NCBI RefSeq assembly: GCF_016862375.1
Contig: NZ_BOMV01000035.1
Location: 62,001 to 126,000 of the forward strand
Source: Paractinoplanes rishiriensis
GTDB taxonomy: Bacteria > Actinomycetota > Actinomycetes > Mycobacteriales > Micromonosporaceae
Length of the DNA: 64,000 nt
Reading direction: 5' to 3'
This document shows, piece after piece, positions 7,785-17,218 of this stretch (position 1 is the first letter of the stretch; each line of letters begins with the position of its first letter). The position numbers and the translations under genes were made by a program. Under the pieces are notes generated by a model. That model ran no database searches. It was given only the letters and a program-made list of their open reading frames with translations, and was not told where the DNA came from.

Positions 7785-10217
7785 GTCGAGGTCGGTCTCG
7801 AGGCGGCTGCCGGCCGCCACCGCGGCCAGGATCGGATGATTTTCGCCGTACGCCTTGGCGAGCGCGGCGGTCACCTGGTGCTTCGCCTCCTCGTCACCAC
7901 CGTCCAGCACCGCGTTCCAGGCGCAGGCCAGGGTGTCCGGGTGTTCGGCGCCGCGCAGCATCCGGGAGCGCTGCCAGGTGTCGCTGGCGAGCTGCTGGGC
8001 CTCCTGCCGCTCGCCCAGCCCGAACAGGTCGCTGGCGTAGCCGTTGGCGCAGGCCAACGTGAACGGGTGATCGGAGCCGACGCTGCGCCGCAGGCCGCCG
8101 AGCGCCTCGTGGTCGATCCGGCGGGCCTCCGCGTACCGGCCGGTGGCCCGGACCACACCGGCCAGCCCGGCCGAGGCGGCCAACGTGAACGGATGGTCGT
8201 CGCCGAGCACCGAGTGGTACCGGATCACGGCCCGTTCCAGCAGCTCGTGTGCCTGGTCGAGACCGCCGGCGGCGCGCTGCGCGTTGGCCTGCGTGACCAC
8301 CGCGGCCAGCGTCTCCACGTGCAGGTCGCCGAACCGGCGGCGGGTCAGGGCCACCGCGGTCTCGGCCAGTCCGACCGCCGCGGGCAGGCCGCGCCGCCGG
8401 GCCGCCATGGCCGCCGACCGGGCCGTCCACAGCGCGAACGGGTGATCCTCGGCCAGCGTCTCCGGCCGGACCGCGGCCAGCACCTCGGCGGCGCCGGCGT
8501 AGTCACCCAGGCCGAACAGGTCGAAGGCCAGACCGGCCCGGGAGGACAGGATCTCCGGATGCCCGTCTGCGAAGATCGCCTGGCGGTGCCGCAGGGTCTG
8601 CTCGTCGAGCGTGCGGGCGCCCCGGAAGTCGCCCAGCAGGCGCAGGTCGGCTGCCAGGTTGTTGGCGCAGCGCAGCGCGGTCGGAAAGCTCTCGCCGAAC
8701 AGCCGCCGGTAGCGCACCAGGTTGTCGCCGTCGAGCTGCCGGGCCTGCCCGAAGTGGCCGCGGATCCGCAGGTCGGCGCCGACGCTGTTGGCGGTGGCCA
8801 GGGTGGTCTCGTCGTCGCCGCCGAGCACCTCGCGCTGGGCCCGCAGGGTGTGCTCGTTGAGCACCCGGGCCTCGCCGGTGCGGCCCACCGCGCGCAGCGC
8901 GTTGGCCAGGTGGAACGACGCCAGCAGGGTCTGCTCGGCGGTCTCGCCCAGCGAGTCGCGCCAGCGGGCCACCGCGGCGGCGGCCAGGTCGCGGCTGGAG
9001 TCGTAGTCGCCGCGGGCGAAGTGGTACCGCACGCAGTTGATCACCAGCTGGCGGATCTCCTCGGTGCCGGCGCCCAGCACGTCCGAGTGGATCAGGTGCG
9101 GGGTCAGTTCGGCGTACCGGGGGCGGCCGGCCGGGTCGTCCGGGTCGCCGGGGTCGGCGGCGGCCAGCATGCCGCGCACGGTGGACAGCAGCGTGGCGTG
9201 CCGCTCGGAGGTGAGGCCCTGGCCCAGCATGCCGCGCACCAGCGGGTGCACGAGCAGGTGGTCGCCGGGCGGGTCGAGCTCGGCCAGCCCGTACCGGCCG
9301 ATCAGGCGCAGCGCGGCCTTGAGCCGGCGCTCGATGCGCACCGCGGGGCCCAACTCGCCGGATAGCGGCAGCATCCGGCAGCCCCACAGCAGGCGCCAGG
9401 ACACCGGTGCGCCGCCCAGGAAGGCGCAGAGTTCGAGCAGCTGGTACGCCGCCGGTGAGTCGGCGCGCAGCGCGTCGGTGGCCAGCCCCCAGGCGACCCG
9501 GATCGGGCTGGGGAACGCCAGCTCGCCGGCCCGTCGGGTGTACGTCTCGAGGTAGTCGTTGACCGAGCAGCCGGTGGCCGACCGGACCGCGGCCGCCAGG
9601 TCGAGCGCCATCGGCACGTCCTCGAGCCGCTCGGCCAGCCGGTCGGCGTCGGCCGCGGACAGCTCGGCGCTGCGCCCACGGAGCAGGTCGACACTGTCCG
9701 CCCGGTCGAACACCCCGACCGGCATGGCCTGCGCCACCTCGGCCGGCCAGCGCGGGTTGCGGCTGGTGACCAGCACGTGCCCGGCGCCGCTGGGCAGGTA
9801 CGACTTGATCTCCTCGGGCCGGTTGGCGTCCTCGAAGACGACCAGCCAGTTCCGGTACGGCTCGCCCCGGCTCAGCGCGTCGCGGACCGCGGCCAGGGTA
9901 CGGTTGATGTCCCCCGATTCGGGCAGGGCCAGATGCTGGGCCAGCCCGATCAGTGCCGCCCTGGTGCCGGCCGACTGCTCGGCCGGGATCCACCACACCA
10001 GGTCGTACGTCTCGGCGTACCGGTATACATATTCCACGGCCAACTGGGTACGTCCGGTGCCACCGAGCGGGTGCTCCTCGCTGGGGAGCAGCACGACAGG
10101 GCCGGTCGCCAGCCCGGCGCGCAGCCGGGTGAGGTTGTCCTCGCGGCCCACGAAGCGGGGGTTCCGCGGCGGCAGGCCACCCAGGATCGGCATGCCGATT
10201 ACCGTACGTGGAATCAT
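7770..10217 (-). CDS. fxsT: FxSxx-COOH system tetratricopeptide repeat protein with NB-ARC domain
   Basis: An 815-aa protein. The N-terminus (GGLPPRNPRFVGRED) is the entry signature of FxsT-type proteins, followed by an NB-ARC NTPase region and, from about residue 400, a long run of tetratricopeptide repeats with motifs such as HPFTLA and GDYAGAAEVL. The P-loop reads GGTGRTQ (about 52-58): the usual lysine is replaced by arginine. Such proteins accompany FxSxx-COOH precursors, consistent with fxsA 3 kb away. ATG 10217 is used; ATG 10193 is an alternative (807 aa), and neither has a clear ribosome binding site. Its start is divergent from the STAS gene. Confidence 0.82.
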   Translation of the reverse strand: MIPRTVIGMPILGGLPPRNPRFVGREDNLTRLRAGLATGPVVLLPSEEHPLGGTGRTQLAVEYVYRYAETYDLVWWIPAEQSAGTRAALIGLAQHLALPESGDINRTLAAVRDALSRGEPYRNWLVVFEDANRPEEIKSYLPSGAGHVLVTSRNPRWPAEVAQAMPVGVFDRADSVDLLRGRSAELSAADADRLAERLEDVPMALDLAAAVRSATGCSVNDYLETYTRRAGELAFPSPIRVAWGLATDALRADSPAAYQLLELCAFLGGAPVSWRLLWGCRMLPLSGELGPAVRIERRLKAALRLIGRYGLAELDPPGDHLLVHPLVRGMLGQGLTSERHATLLSTVRGMLAAADPGDPDDPAGRPRYAELTPHLIHSDVLGAGTEEIRQLVINCVRYHFARGDYDSSRDLAAAAVARWRDSLGETAEQTLLASFHLANALRAVGRTGEARVLNEHTLRAQREVLGGDDETTLATANSVGADLRIRGHFGQARQLDGDNLVRYRRLFGESFPTALRCANNLAADLRLLGDFRGARTLDEQTLRHRQAIFADGHPEILSSRAGLAFDLFGLGDYAGAAEVLAAVRPETLAEDHPFALWTARSAAMAARRRGLPAAVGLAETAVALTRRRFGDLHVETLAAVVTQANAQRAAGGLDQAHELLERAVIRYHSVLGDDHPFTLAASAGLAGVVRATGRYAEARRIDHEALGGLRRSVGSDHPFTLACANGYASDLFGLGERQEAQQLASDTWQRSRMLRGAEHPDTLACAWNAVLDGGDEEAKHQVTAALAKAYGENHPILAAVAAGSRLETDLDLPPL

Positions 10218-10240
10218 CGCGACTGTGGAAGAAGGACCCG

Positions 10241-10558
10241 TTGCCTGATGAGATCGTGACGCGCCTCGATCCAGCCGACGGCACCACGACCGTGGCCCTG
10301 TTGGGCGAGGTCGACGTGCTGACCGTGGATCAGGTGCGGGTGGCCCTCGAGGAGGCCCTGGCGGCCCGGCCACGGGAAATCGTGGTGGACCTGAGCAACC
10401 TGGACTTCATCGACTCTACCGGCCTGGGCGCGTTGATCTCCGGCTTTCAACGCGCCCGCGACGCCGGCATCGCGTTCCGGCTGGCCCACCCGACCCGCCC
10501 GGTCCGGCAGATCCTGGTGCTGAGCGGGCTGCTCGAGGTCGTCGAGCTCACGCCTTGA
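10241..10558 (+). CDS. STAS domain anti-sigma factor antagonist
   Basis: A 105-aa STAS protein of the SpoIIAA/RsbV type. The conserved DFIDSTGLG loop contains the serine (about residue 59) that partner anti-sigma kinases phosphorylate; in the unphosphorylated form such proteins bind the kinase and free a sigma factor. TTG 10241 is favoured by AGAAGGA 5 bp upstream and avoids overlap with the divergent fxsT start; GTG 10208 would add 11 residues. No kinase or sigma factor is adjacent. The 3' end overlaps the convergent transporter gene by 11 bp. Confidence 0.85.
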   Translation: MPDEIVTRLDPADGTTTVALLGEVDVLTVDQVRVALEEALAARPREIVVDLSNLDFIDSTGLGALISGFQRARDAGIAFRLAHPTRPVRQILVLSGLLEVVELTP

Positions 10559-11876
10559 CCGGCACGGCCAGGCCGATGCCGGGCGCGACCGGCCGCAGCC
10601 GCTTGCCGGCAAAGAGCATGAGGCTCAGCAGGCTGGCCAGGATCGCCAGCGCGCCCGCGCCGTACCAGGCCCAGGTGTAGTTGCCCAGCTGGTCGCGGAC
10701 CAGGCCGGCGGCGATGGCCGCGGCCGCGGCGCCGAACTGGTGCGAGGCGAACACCCAGCCGAAGACGATCGGGCCGGCCGCGCCGAAGTACTCCCGGCAC
10801 AGGGTCACGGTCGGCGGCACGGTGGCCACCCAGTCGAGACCGTAGAACAGGATGAACACCAGCATGCTCGGGTGCGCGGTTGCCGCGAGCAGCGACGGCA
10901 GCACCAGCAGCGACAGTCCCCGGCCGAAGTAGTAGACGCCGAGCAGGATCCGGCTGTCGACCCGGTCGGTGAGCCAGCCCGAGATGATCGTGCCGGCGAT
11001 GTCGAACAGGCCGACCAGGGCCAGCAGGCTCGCCGCGGTGGTCTCGGCCATCCCGTGGTCGTGCGCGGCCGGGATGAAGTGGGTGCCGACCAAACCGTTG
11101 GTGGTGGCGCCGCAGATCGCGAAGCCGCCGGCCAGCAGCCAGAACGGGCGGGTGCGAGCGGCCTGGCCGAGGGCGCGCAGGGCGGTCCGGGCGGCGCCGG
11201 CCGGTGCGATCGGCCGCGGCTCCTCGTATTCGCCGCCGAGAGCGCCGATGCCCAGGTCAGCGGGGTGGTCGCGCAGGCGCCACCAGACCAGCGGCACGAC
11301 GAGCAGGGCCACCGCGGCGACGGTGAGCGCCGCGGTGCGCCAGCCCTGGCTCTCGGTGAGCGTGGCGAGCACCGGCAGGAACACCAGGTTGCCGGCCGCG
11401 CCGCCGGCGGTGAGCACGCCGATCACCAGGCCGCGGTGCGTCACGAACCAGCGGTTGGCGATGGTCGCCACGAAGGCCAGCGCCATCGAGCCGGTGCCCA
11501 GGCCGACCAGCACGCCCCAGCAGAGGATGAGCTGCCAGCTGCTCTGCATGAACACGGTCAGGCCGGAACCGGCCGCGACCAGCAGCAGCGCGCCCACCAC
11601 GACCCGGCGGATGCCGAACCGCTCCATCAGGGCGGCCGCGAACGGGGCGGTGAGGCCGTAGAGCAGCAGGTTGACCGAGACGGCCGCGGAGATGGTGCCG
11701 AGCGACCAGCCGAACTCCTCGTGCAGCGGCCGGAGCATCACGGACGGCGTGGCCCGGAACCCGGCGGCGCCGACCAGCGCCACGAAGGCGATCACGGCGA
11801 CAAACCAGGCCGGGTGGATTTTATACGATTTGGCATCGGTTTTCCGCCGCGGGCTGGCGCTGCACGTCTTGGTCAC
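10548..11876 (-). CDS. Major facilitator superfamily transporter
   Basis: A 442-aa protein with twelve predicted hydrophobic segments in two halves separated by a hydrophilic stretch near residues 205-235, the normal MFS layout. MLRPLHEEFGWSLGTISAAVSVN and the later GWLTDRVDSRILL resemble the oxalate/formate and monocarboxylate antiporter branch of actinobacterial MFS permeases. The substrate cannot be told. The GTG at 11876 is 53 bp from the divergent GlxA-type regulator, a common arrangement in which the regulator controls the transporter. Confidence 0.88.
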   Translation of the reverse strand: MTKTCSASPRRKTDAKSYKIHPAWFVAVIAFVALVGAAGFRATPSVMLRPLHEEFGWSLGTISAAVSVNLLLYGLTAPFAAALMERFGIRRVVVGALLLVAAGSGLTVFMQSSWQLILCWGVLVGLGTGSMALAFVATIANRWFVTHRGLVIGVLTAGGAAGNLVFLPVLATLTESQGWRTAALTVAAVALLVVPLVWWRLRDHPADLGIGALGGEYEEPRPIAPAGAARTALRALGQAARTRPFWLLAGGFAICGATTNGLVGTHFIPAAHDHGMAETTAASLLALVGLFDIAGTIISGWLTDRVDSRILLGVYYFGRGLSLLVLPSLLAATAHPSMLVFILFYGLDWVATVPPTVTLCREYFGAAGPIVFGWVFASHQFGAAAAAIAAGLVRDQLGNYTWAWYGAGALAILASLLSLMLFAGKRLRPVAPGIGLAVPVKA

Positions 11877-11929
11877 GCGCTCAATCCTGGTGGAATCGGC
11901 CGCTTCGGACGAGTGGCCGGAGAGCCATC

Positions 11930-12919
11930 ATGCGCAAGAATCCAGCCATGGTTCACTCCATCGCGGTGGTTCCGTTAGACGGCGTCGTGGCGTTCGACCT
12001 CGGCACCCCGCCCCAGGTCTTCAACTCCGCCCGGTACGCCGGCAAGGAGCGCCTCTACACCGTCCGGGTCTGCGCCTCCGGCCCGGTCCGCAGCACGGCC
12101 GGCTTCACCGTGGTGCCCGACTTCGGCCTCGACGAGGTGGCCGGCGCGGACACCGTGGTCGTCCCGGGCATCGGCGCCGGCGGCCCGGTGACCGACGGCA
12201 CCCTCCCGGACGACTGCCGCGCCGCCCTGCTCGCCGCCGCGGCGCGCGGTGCCCGGATCGTCTCCATCTGCACCGGTGCCTCGGTGCTGGCCGCCGCCGG
12301 TCTGCTCGACGGCCGCCCGGCCGCCACCCACTGGGCCTGGGGTAACCGGATCGCCCGCCTCTATCCGCGGGTGCACTGGAACTTCGACGTGCTCTTCGTG
12401 GACGACGGCGACGTCCTCACCTCGGCCGGGGTGGGCGCCGGGGTGGACCTCTGCCTGCACATCGTGCGCAACGACCACGGCTCCGAGGTGGCCAACCGGG
12501 CGGCCCGCCGCTGCGTGGTGCCGCCGTTCCGGGAGGGCGGGCAGGCGCAGTACATCGAACGCCCGATCCCGTTCACGGCCGGCGCCGGCACCGAATCGAC
12601 CCGCTCATGGGCGCTGGACCGGCTGGCCGAACCGGTCACCCTGGAGGACATGGCCGCGCACGCCCGGATGAGCGTTCGGACCTTCACTCGGCGATTCCGG
12701 GACGAAACAGGTCTCAGCCCGCGACAATGGTTGTTGCGGCAACGGGTCGCTCACGCTCAACTGTTGCTCGAGTCGACCGATCTTGCAGTCGAGGCGGTGG
12801 CCCGTCGCTCCGGACTGGGCAGCGCAACCGCGCTGCGGCAGCACCTCCAGGCCGCGATCGGGGTCGCACCGAGTGCGTATCGGAAGACTTTCCGGCAACC
12901 GGTGCAATCCGGGTCCTAG
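11930..12919 (+). CDS. GlxA family AraC-type transcriptional regulator with DJ-1/PfpI domain
   Basis: A 329-aa regulator with an N-terminal DJ-1/PfpI-like glutamine amidotransferase domain (about 8-185; SICTGASVLAAAG with Cys114 at the nucleophile position and ATHW following) and a C-terminal AraC double helix-turn-helix (about 230-320; MSVRTFTRRFRDETGLSPRQWL and the IGVAPSAYRKTF ending). In GlxA-type proteins the amidotransferase domain usually senses a ligand rather than catalysing a reaction. GGAGAG lies 5 bp before the ATG at 11930; ATG 11948 is also in frame. It is divergent from the MFS transporter, its probable target. Confidence 0.9.
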   Translation: MRKNPAMVHSIAVVPLDGVVAFDLGTPPQVFNSARYAGKERLYTVRVCASGPVRSTAGFTVVPDFGLDEVAGADTVVVPGIGAGGPVTDGTLPDDCRAALLAAAARGARIVSICTGASVLAAAGLLDGRPAATHWAWGNRIARLYPRVHWNFDVLFVDDGDVLTSAGVGAGVDLCLHIVRNDHGSEVANRAARRCVVPPFREGGQAQYIERPIPFTAGAGTESTRSWALDRLAEPVTLEDMAAHARMSVRTFTRRFRDETGLSPRQWLLRQRVAHAQLLLESTDLAVEAVARRSGLGSATALRQHLQAAIGVAPSAYRKTFRQPVQSGS

Positions 12920-13009
12920 TGGGGCGGATTACCGCAAGACGGGCTCAGCTCGCCCTGCCGGCGTCCGATCTCTGAGGCAAGCCGCACCTTGTCTCCGACC
13001 GAGGATGTC

Positions 13010-14677
13010 ATGGACCAGACCTTCCGTCCGCTGCTCGACGCGCTGAAGCAGATCGGCGTCGACGCAGCCGCCGTGGACGCGGCGGCGGATGAGGCCCAGC
13101 GCAGCGGGCGTTCGGTGCGCGCGGTCCTGATCAACGACCAGGTCGTCACCGAGGAGCAGCTGACCGCGGCGGCCGCCCGGGCCTTCGGCATCAACACGGT
13201 CGACCTGGTCAGCTTCACTCCCGACCCGCAGGCGCTCAAGCGCATCCCGCTCTCCGTGGTGCTGCGGCACCGCGTCCTCGGCCTGTCGATCACCGACGGC
13301 GAACTGGTGGTCGGCGTCACCGACCCGGGCGACGTGGTGGCCCTCGACGACGTCCGGGCCGCCACCGGCATGACCGTGCGGCCCGCGGTGGTCGCCCGCA
13401 GCGAGGTCCGCCGGATCATCGAGCGGCTCCAGCGCGAGTCCAGCGACCTGGGCGAGATCGCTGAGGACGAGGTCGAGGACTCGGCGGGGATGACCGCCCA
13501 GGCCACCAGCTCGGACGACGCCCCGATCGTGCGGTACGTGAACAGCCTGATCGAGCAGGCCGTCATGAACCGCGCCTCCGACCTGCATCTCGAACCGACC
13601 GAGGACGACATGCGGGTGCGGTACCGGATCGACGGCGTGCTGCATGAGGTGGACCTGGTGCCGCGCGGCGTGATGGCGGCCCTCACCTCGCGCATCAAGA
13701 TCATGTCGGGCGTCGACATCACCGAGCGGCGGGTGCCGCAGAACGGCCGGATCAGCGCGATGATCCGGGACCGGACGGTCGACCTGCGTACCGCCACCCT
13801 GCCCACGGTGTGGGGCGAGAAGATCGTGCTCCGGGTGCTCGACACCGGCGGCATCGACCTGGACATGAACAAGCTCGGCTTCACCCAGCACAACCTGGAC
13901 CGCTTCGCCGAGTCGTTCAGCAAGCCGCACGGCATGGTGCTGGTCACCGGGCCCACCGGCTCCGGAAAATCCACCACGCTGTACGCGACGCTGGGCCGGA
14001 TCAGCAAGCCCGAGGTCAACGTGATCACCGTCGAGGACCCGGTCGAGTACCGGCTGCGCGGGGTCAACCAGGTGCAGGTGAACGCGAAGGCCGGCCTGAC
14101 CTTCGCAGCGGTGCTGCCGGCCATCCTGCGGACCGACCCGGACGTCGTGCTGATCGGTGAGATCCGGGACGGCAACACCGCACAGATCGCGACCGAGGCC
14201 TCGCTCACCGGTCACCTCGTGCTCTCCACGCTGCACACCAACGACGCGCCCGGCGCGGTCACCCGGCTCACCGAGATGGGCATCGAGCCGTTCCTGGTCG
14301 GCTCGTCGCTGGACTGCGTACTGGCCCAGCGGCTCACCCGGCGGCTGTGCGACTGGTGCAAGGAGGCCTACACGCCGACCGAGGAGGAACTGGTCGGCGC
14401 GCAGTGGCCGTTCGAGGATCTCGTCGTGCCGGAGGCGCTCTACCGCCCGGTGGGCTGCCGGAACTGCGCGAACACCGGGTACCGCGGCCGGATCGCGATC
14501 CACGAGGTGATGCCGATCTCGCCGGAGATCGAGACGCTGACCATCCGCCGCGCGTCCACCAACGAGATCCGCGAGGTGGCTCTCGACCAGGGGATGTACG
14601 ACCTGCGCTCGGACGGCCTCGCGAAGGCGGCCGGCGGGCTCACCTCGGTCCGCGAGATCTCCCGCGTCGCGATCTAG
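13010..14677 (+). CDS. pilB: Type IV pilus assembly ATPase PilB
   Basis: A 555-aa GspE/PilB extension ATPase. An N-terminal GSPII_E domain (about 1-150) precedes the ATPase core with Walker A GPTGSGKS at about 314-321, an Asp box DPVEYRL, Walker B DVVLIGEIRD near 378-387 and a His box in LSTLHTNDA. Two CxxC pairs (LCDWC near 446 and GCRNC near 484) form the zinc site typical of PilB and absent from PilT. It powers pilin polymerisation at the inner face of the membrane. ATG 13010 has GAGG 5 bp upstream; TTG 12989 is a weaker alternative. It heads the pilus operon. Confidence 0.95.
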   Translation: MDQTFRPLLDALKQIGVDAAAVDAAADEAQRSGRSVRAVLINDQVVTEEQLTAAAARAFGINTVDLVSFTPDPQALKRIPLSVVLRHRVLGLSITDGELVVGVTDPGDVVALDDVRAATGMTVRPAVVARSEVRRIIERLQRESSDLGEIAEDEVEDSAGMTAQATSSDDAPIVRYVNSLIEQAVMNRASDLHLEPTEDDMRVRYRIDGVLHEVDLVPRGVMAALTSRIKIMSGVDITERRVPQNGRISAMIRDRTVDLRTATLPTVWGEKIVLRVLDTGGIDLDMNKLGFTQHNLDRFAESFSKPHGMVLVTGPTGSGKSTTLYATLGRISKPEVNVITVEDPVEYRLRGVNQVQVNAKAGLTFAAVLPAILRTDPDVVLIGEIRDGNTAQIATEASLTGHLVLSTLHTNDAPGAVTRLTEMGIEPFLVGSSLDCVLAQRLTRRLCDWCKEAYTPTEEELVGAQWPFEDLVVPEALYRPVGCRNCANTGYRGRIAIHEVMPISPEIETLTIRRASTNEIREVALDQGMYDLRSDGLAKAAGGLTSVREISRVAI

Positions 14678-14794
14678 TCCGCGCACAATACCGTCTTTTC
14701 TCGCTGATCGCCCGAATCCGGCGGAACACCTGCTAAAGCCGCCCGGCGCAGTGCCGAATTTAGAAGGCAGTCACGACCCGCGAAGAGATTGCCG

Positions 14795-15937
14795 GTGCCG
14801 ATGTACACGATCGACCGCCAGGCGCCGCCCCCGGCGGCCCCGAGTGAGCCCGCCGCACCCGCGCCGGGCGATCTTGCCGTGCTCAATCAGATGCTCGTCA
14901 CGCTCGTCGAGTCGCGCGGCTCCGACCTGCATCTCACGGTCGGCACGCCGCCGATGATCCGGGTGAACGGCTCACTGCGCCCGATTCCCGGCTACGGCAA
15001 CCTCAACTCCGCCGACACCGCGCTGCTGGCCCGCGCGGCCATCTCGCCGGACCAGTGGGCGACGTACCAGGAGACCCAGGAGCTCGACTTCGCGCACAGC
15101 ATCGTGGGCGTCTCGCGGTTCCGCGGCAACCTGTACATCCAGCGCAACTCCTGCGGCGCGGTCTTCCGGGCCATCCCGCACGAGATCAAGCCGCTGGACG
15201 AGCTGGGGATGCCCGACTCGGTGGGCCGGTTCGCCCACCTGCCCCGTGGCCTGGTGCTGGTCACCGGCCCGACCGGCTCCGGCAAGACCACCACGCTGGC
15301 CTCGATCCTCGACCTGGCCAACCGCAGCCGCGCCGACCACATCATCACCATCGAGGACCCGATCGAGTTCCTGCACCCGCACAAGCGCAGCGTGGTCAAC
15401 CAGCGCGAGGTGGGCTCGGACACCGACAACTTCGCCAGCGCGCTCAAGCACGCGCTGCGGCAGGATCCGGACATCATCCTGGTCGGTGAGCTCCGTGACC
15501 TGGAGACGACCGCGACCGCACTGACCGCGGCCGAGACCGGTCACCTGGTGCTGGCCACCCTGCACACGCAGAGCGCCACCCAGACCATCGACCGGGTCAT
15601 CGACATCTTCCCGCCGCACCAGCAGCTCCAGATCCGCGCCCAGCTGGCGGCCAGCCTCCAGGGCGTGATCACGCAGGCCCTGGCGCCCAAGGCGGACGGC
15701 AAGGGCCGGGTCGTGATCTGCGAGATCCTCACCGCCACCCCGGCCATCCGCAGCCTCATCCGCGAGGGCAAGTCCCACCAGATCCCCTCGTTCATGCAGG
15801 CCGGCGGCAGCGAAGGCATGCTCGCGTTCGACCAGCACCTGGCCGAAAAGGTGCGGGAAGGGATCGTGAGCCTGCAGGTCGCCCTCGAACTGTGTCACTC
15901 GCAGGAGGAACTCAAGCGACTCATCGGTCGGATGTGA
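14795..15937 (+). CDS. pilT: Type IV pilus retraction ATPase PilT
   Basis: A 380-aa PilT-family ATPase that disassembles the pilus. Walker A GPTGSGKTTTL is near residues 158-168, Walker B DIILVGELRD near 227, the His box is in ATLHTQSA, and the PilT signature appears as AIRSLIRE near 318 (usually AIRNLIRE). There are no CxxC pairs, which separates it from PilB. The first 30 residues are proline/alanine-rich. GTG 14795 is placed 7 bp after GAAGAG; ATG 14801 is a near-equal choice. It follows pilB after 117 bp and precedes pilC by 4 bp. Confidence 0.94.
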   Translation: MPMYTIDRQAPPPAAPSEPAAPAPGDLAVLNQMLVTLVESRGSDLHLTVGTPPMIRVNGSLRPIPGYGNLNSADTALLARAAISPDQWATYQETQELDFAHSIVGVSRFRGNLYIQRNSCGAVFRAIPHEIKPLDELGMPDSVGRFAHLPRGLVLVTGPTGSGKTTTLASILDLANRSRADHIITIEDPIEFLHPHKRSVVNQREVGSDTDNFASALKHALRQDPDIILVGELRDLETTATALTAAETGHLVLATLHTQSATQTIDRVIDIFPPHQQLQIRAQLAASLQGVITQALAPKADGKGRVVICEILTATPAIRSLIREGKSHQIPSFMQAGGSEGMLAFDQHLAEKVREGIVSLQVALELCHSQEELKRLIGRM

Positions 15938-15941
15938 TGCC

Positions 15942-17171
15942 ATGCCCGCAACGAAGACGTTCCACTACAACAGCATCGACGCCACCGGGCGCAAATCGAA
16001 GGGCACCGTAGAGGCGCCCAACGAGGCCGCCGCCACGCACATGCTCCGGCAGCGTGGCGAGGTGCCGCTCGAGGTGACCGAATCCGGCAAGGGACTCAAC
16101 CGGGATTTGAAGATCCCCGGGCTCGGTGGCCGGGTCAAACTCAAGGATCTCGCGGTCTTCGCCCGGCAGTTCGCCACGATGACCGCGTCCGGCATGTCGC
16201 TGCTGCGGTCGCTGGCGATCCTCGAGGACCAGACCTCCGTGCCGGCGTTGAAGAAGGCGATCGGCGAGGCGAAGTCGGACGTCTCCGGCGGTGTGTCGCT
16301 GTCCGCCGCGATGGCCAAGCACGACAAGGTCTTCCCCCGGCTCATGGTCGCCATGGTCCGGGCCGGCGAGGCCGGCGGTATGATCGACATGGCCCTGGAG
16401 CAGATCGCGGCGAGCCTGGAAAAGGACACCGCCCTCCGCGGCAAGATCAAGAGCGCGCTCACCTACCCCGCCATCGTGCTGTGCTTCACGTTCGTGATGA
16501 TCGCGGGCGTTCTGATCTTCATCGTTCCGATCTTCGAGGCGATGTTCAAGAGCCTGGGCGGCGAACTGCCGGCGATCACCCAGTTCCTGGTGGATGCCAG
16601 CCACAACATGTGGTGGATCGGCCCGCTCGTCATCGCGCTCCTGGTCGGCGGCACGATCGGCTACCGGCAACAGACCCGGAAGAGCGCCGAGTTCCGCCTC
16701 TTCGTCGACAAGACGAAGTTACGGATGCCGGTCTTCGGCCCGCTGTTCCAGAAGCTCGCGATGAGCCGCTTCTCGCGCAACCTGGGCCTCTTGCTCAACG
16801 TCGGCGTGCCGGTGATGCAGGCGCTCGCGGTGGTCGGCGAGACCACCGGCAACGAGGTCATCAACATCGCCATGAAGGACGTGCAGAGCGCCGTCCGGGA
16901 CGGCCAGCCGATGTCGTCCGCCATGCGGCACCACAAGATTTTTCCCGAGATGGTCACGCAGATGGTCGAGGTCGGGGAAGAGAGCGGTCAGATCAGTCAA
17001 ATGCTCGACAAGGTCGCCGATTTCTACGACCGGGAAGTCGACAGCGCCGCCGAGTCCCTCACCGCATCCATTGAACCGATCATGGTGCTCGTCATGGGCG
17101 CCGTCGTGGGCGGCATGGTGATCTGCCTTTACCTGCCGATGTTCACGATCTACCAGAACATCCAGAACTGA
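15942..17171 (+). CDS. pilC: Type IV pilus inner membrane platform protein PilC
   Basis: A 409-aa GspF/PilC protein with two tandem T2SSF domains (about 70-195 and 270-400), each with ARQFATMTASGMSLLRSL-like or SRFSRNLGLLLNVGVPVMQAL-like sequence. Three membrane segments are evident, near 170-195, 225-243 and 378-402. It anchors the ATPases to the assembly platform. The start lies 4 bp after the pilT stop, indicating a shared transcript, without a strong ribosome binding site. Confidence 0.95.
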   Translation: MPATKTFHYNSIDATGRKSKGTVEAPNEAAATHMLRQRGEVPLEVTESGKGLNRDLKIPGLGGRVKLKDLAVFARQFATMTASGMSLLRSLAILEDQTSVPALKKAIGEAKSDVSGGVSLSAAMAKHDKVFPRLMVAMVRAGEAGGMIDMALEQIAASLEKDTALRGKIKSALTYPAIVLCFTFVMIAGVLIFIVPIFEAMFKSLGGELPAITQFLVDASHNMWWIGPLVIALLVGGTIGYRQQTRKSAEFRLFVDKTKLRMPVFGPLFQKLAMSRFSRNLGLLLNVGVPVMQALAVVGETTGNEVINIAMKDVQSAVRDGQPMSSAMRHHKIFPEMVTQMVEVGEESGQISQMLDKVADFYDREVDSAAESLTASIEPIMVLVMGAVVGGMVICLYLPMFTIYQNIQN

Positions 17172-17202
17172 GCGAACGGGACCCTCAAGTACCGCCGCGA
17201 AC

Positions 17203-17218
17203 GACCGATTCTTCGGTC
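17203..17218 (+). terminator. Hairpin between pilC and pilA, possible attenuator
   Basis: GACCGA (17203-17208) and TCGGTC (17213-17218) form a perfect 6-bp stem with a 4-nt loop in the 123-bp pilC-pilA gap. Pilin genes are usually expressed far more than their assembly genes, so a partial terminator or mRNA-processing hairpin here, followed by a separate pilA promoter, would be sensible. No T-tract follows; the function is inferred. Confidence 0.3.

Noticed and set aside
7836..9365. 509-codon plus-strand open frame opposite fxsT
   Set aside because: Gln/Gly/Arg-rich shadow of a TPR gene with no family resemblance.
12929..14686. 585-codon minus-strand open frame opposite pilB
   Set aside because: Asp/His/Arg-rich shadow; pilB has all catalytic motifs.
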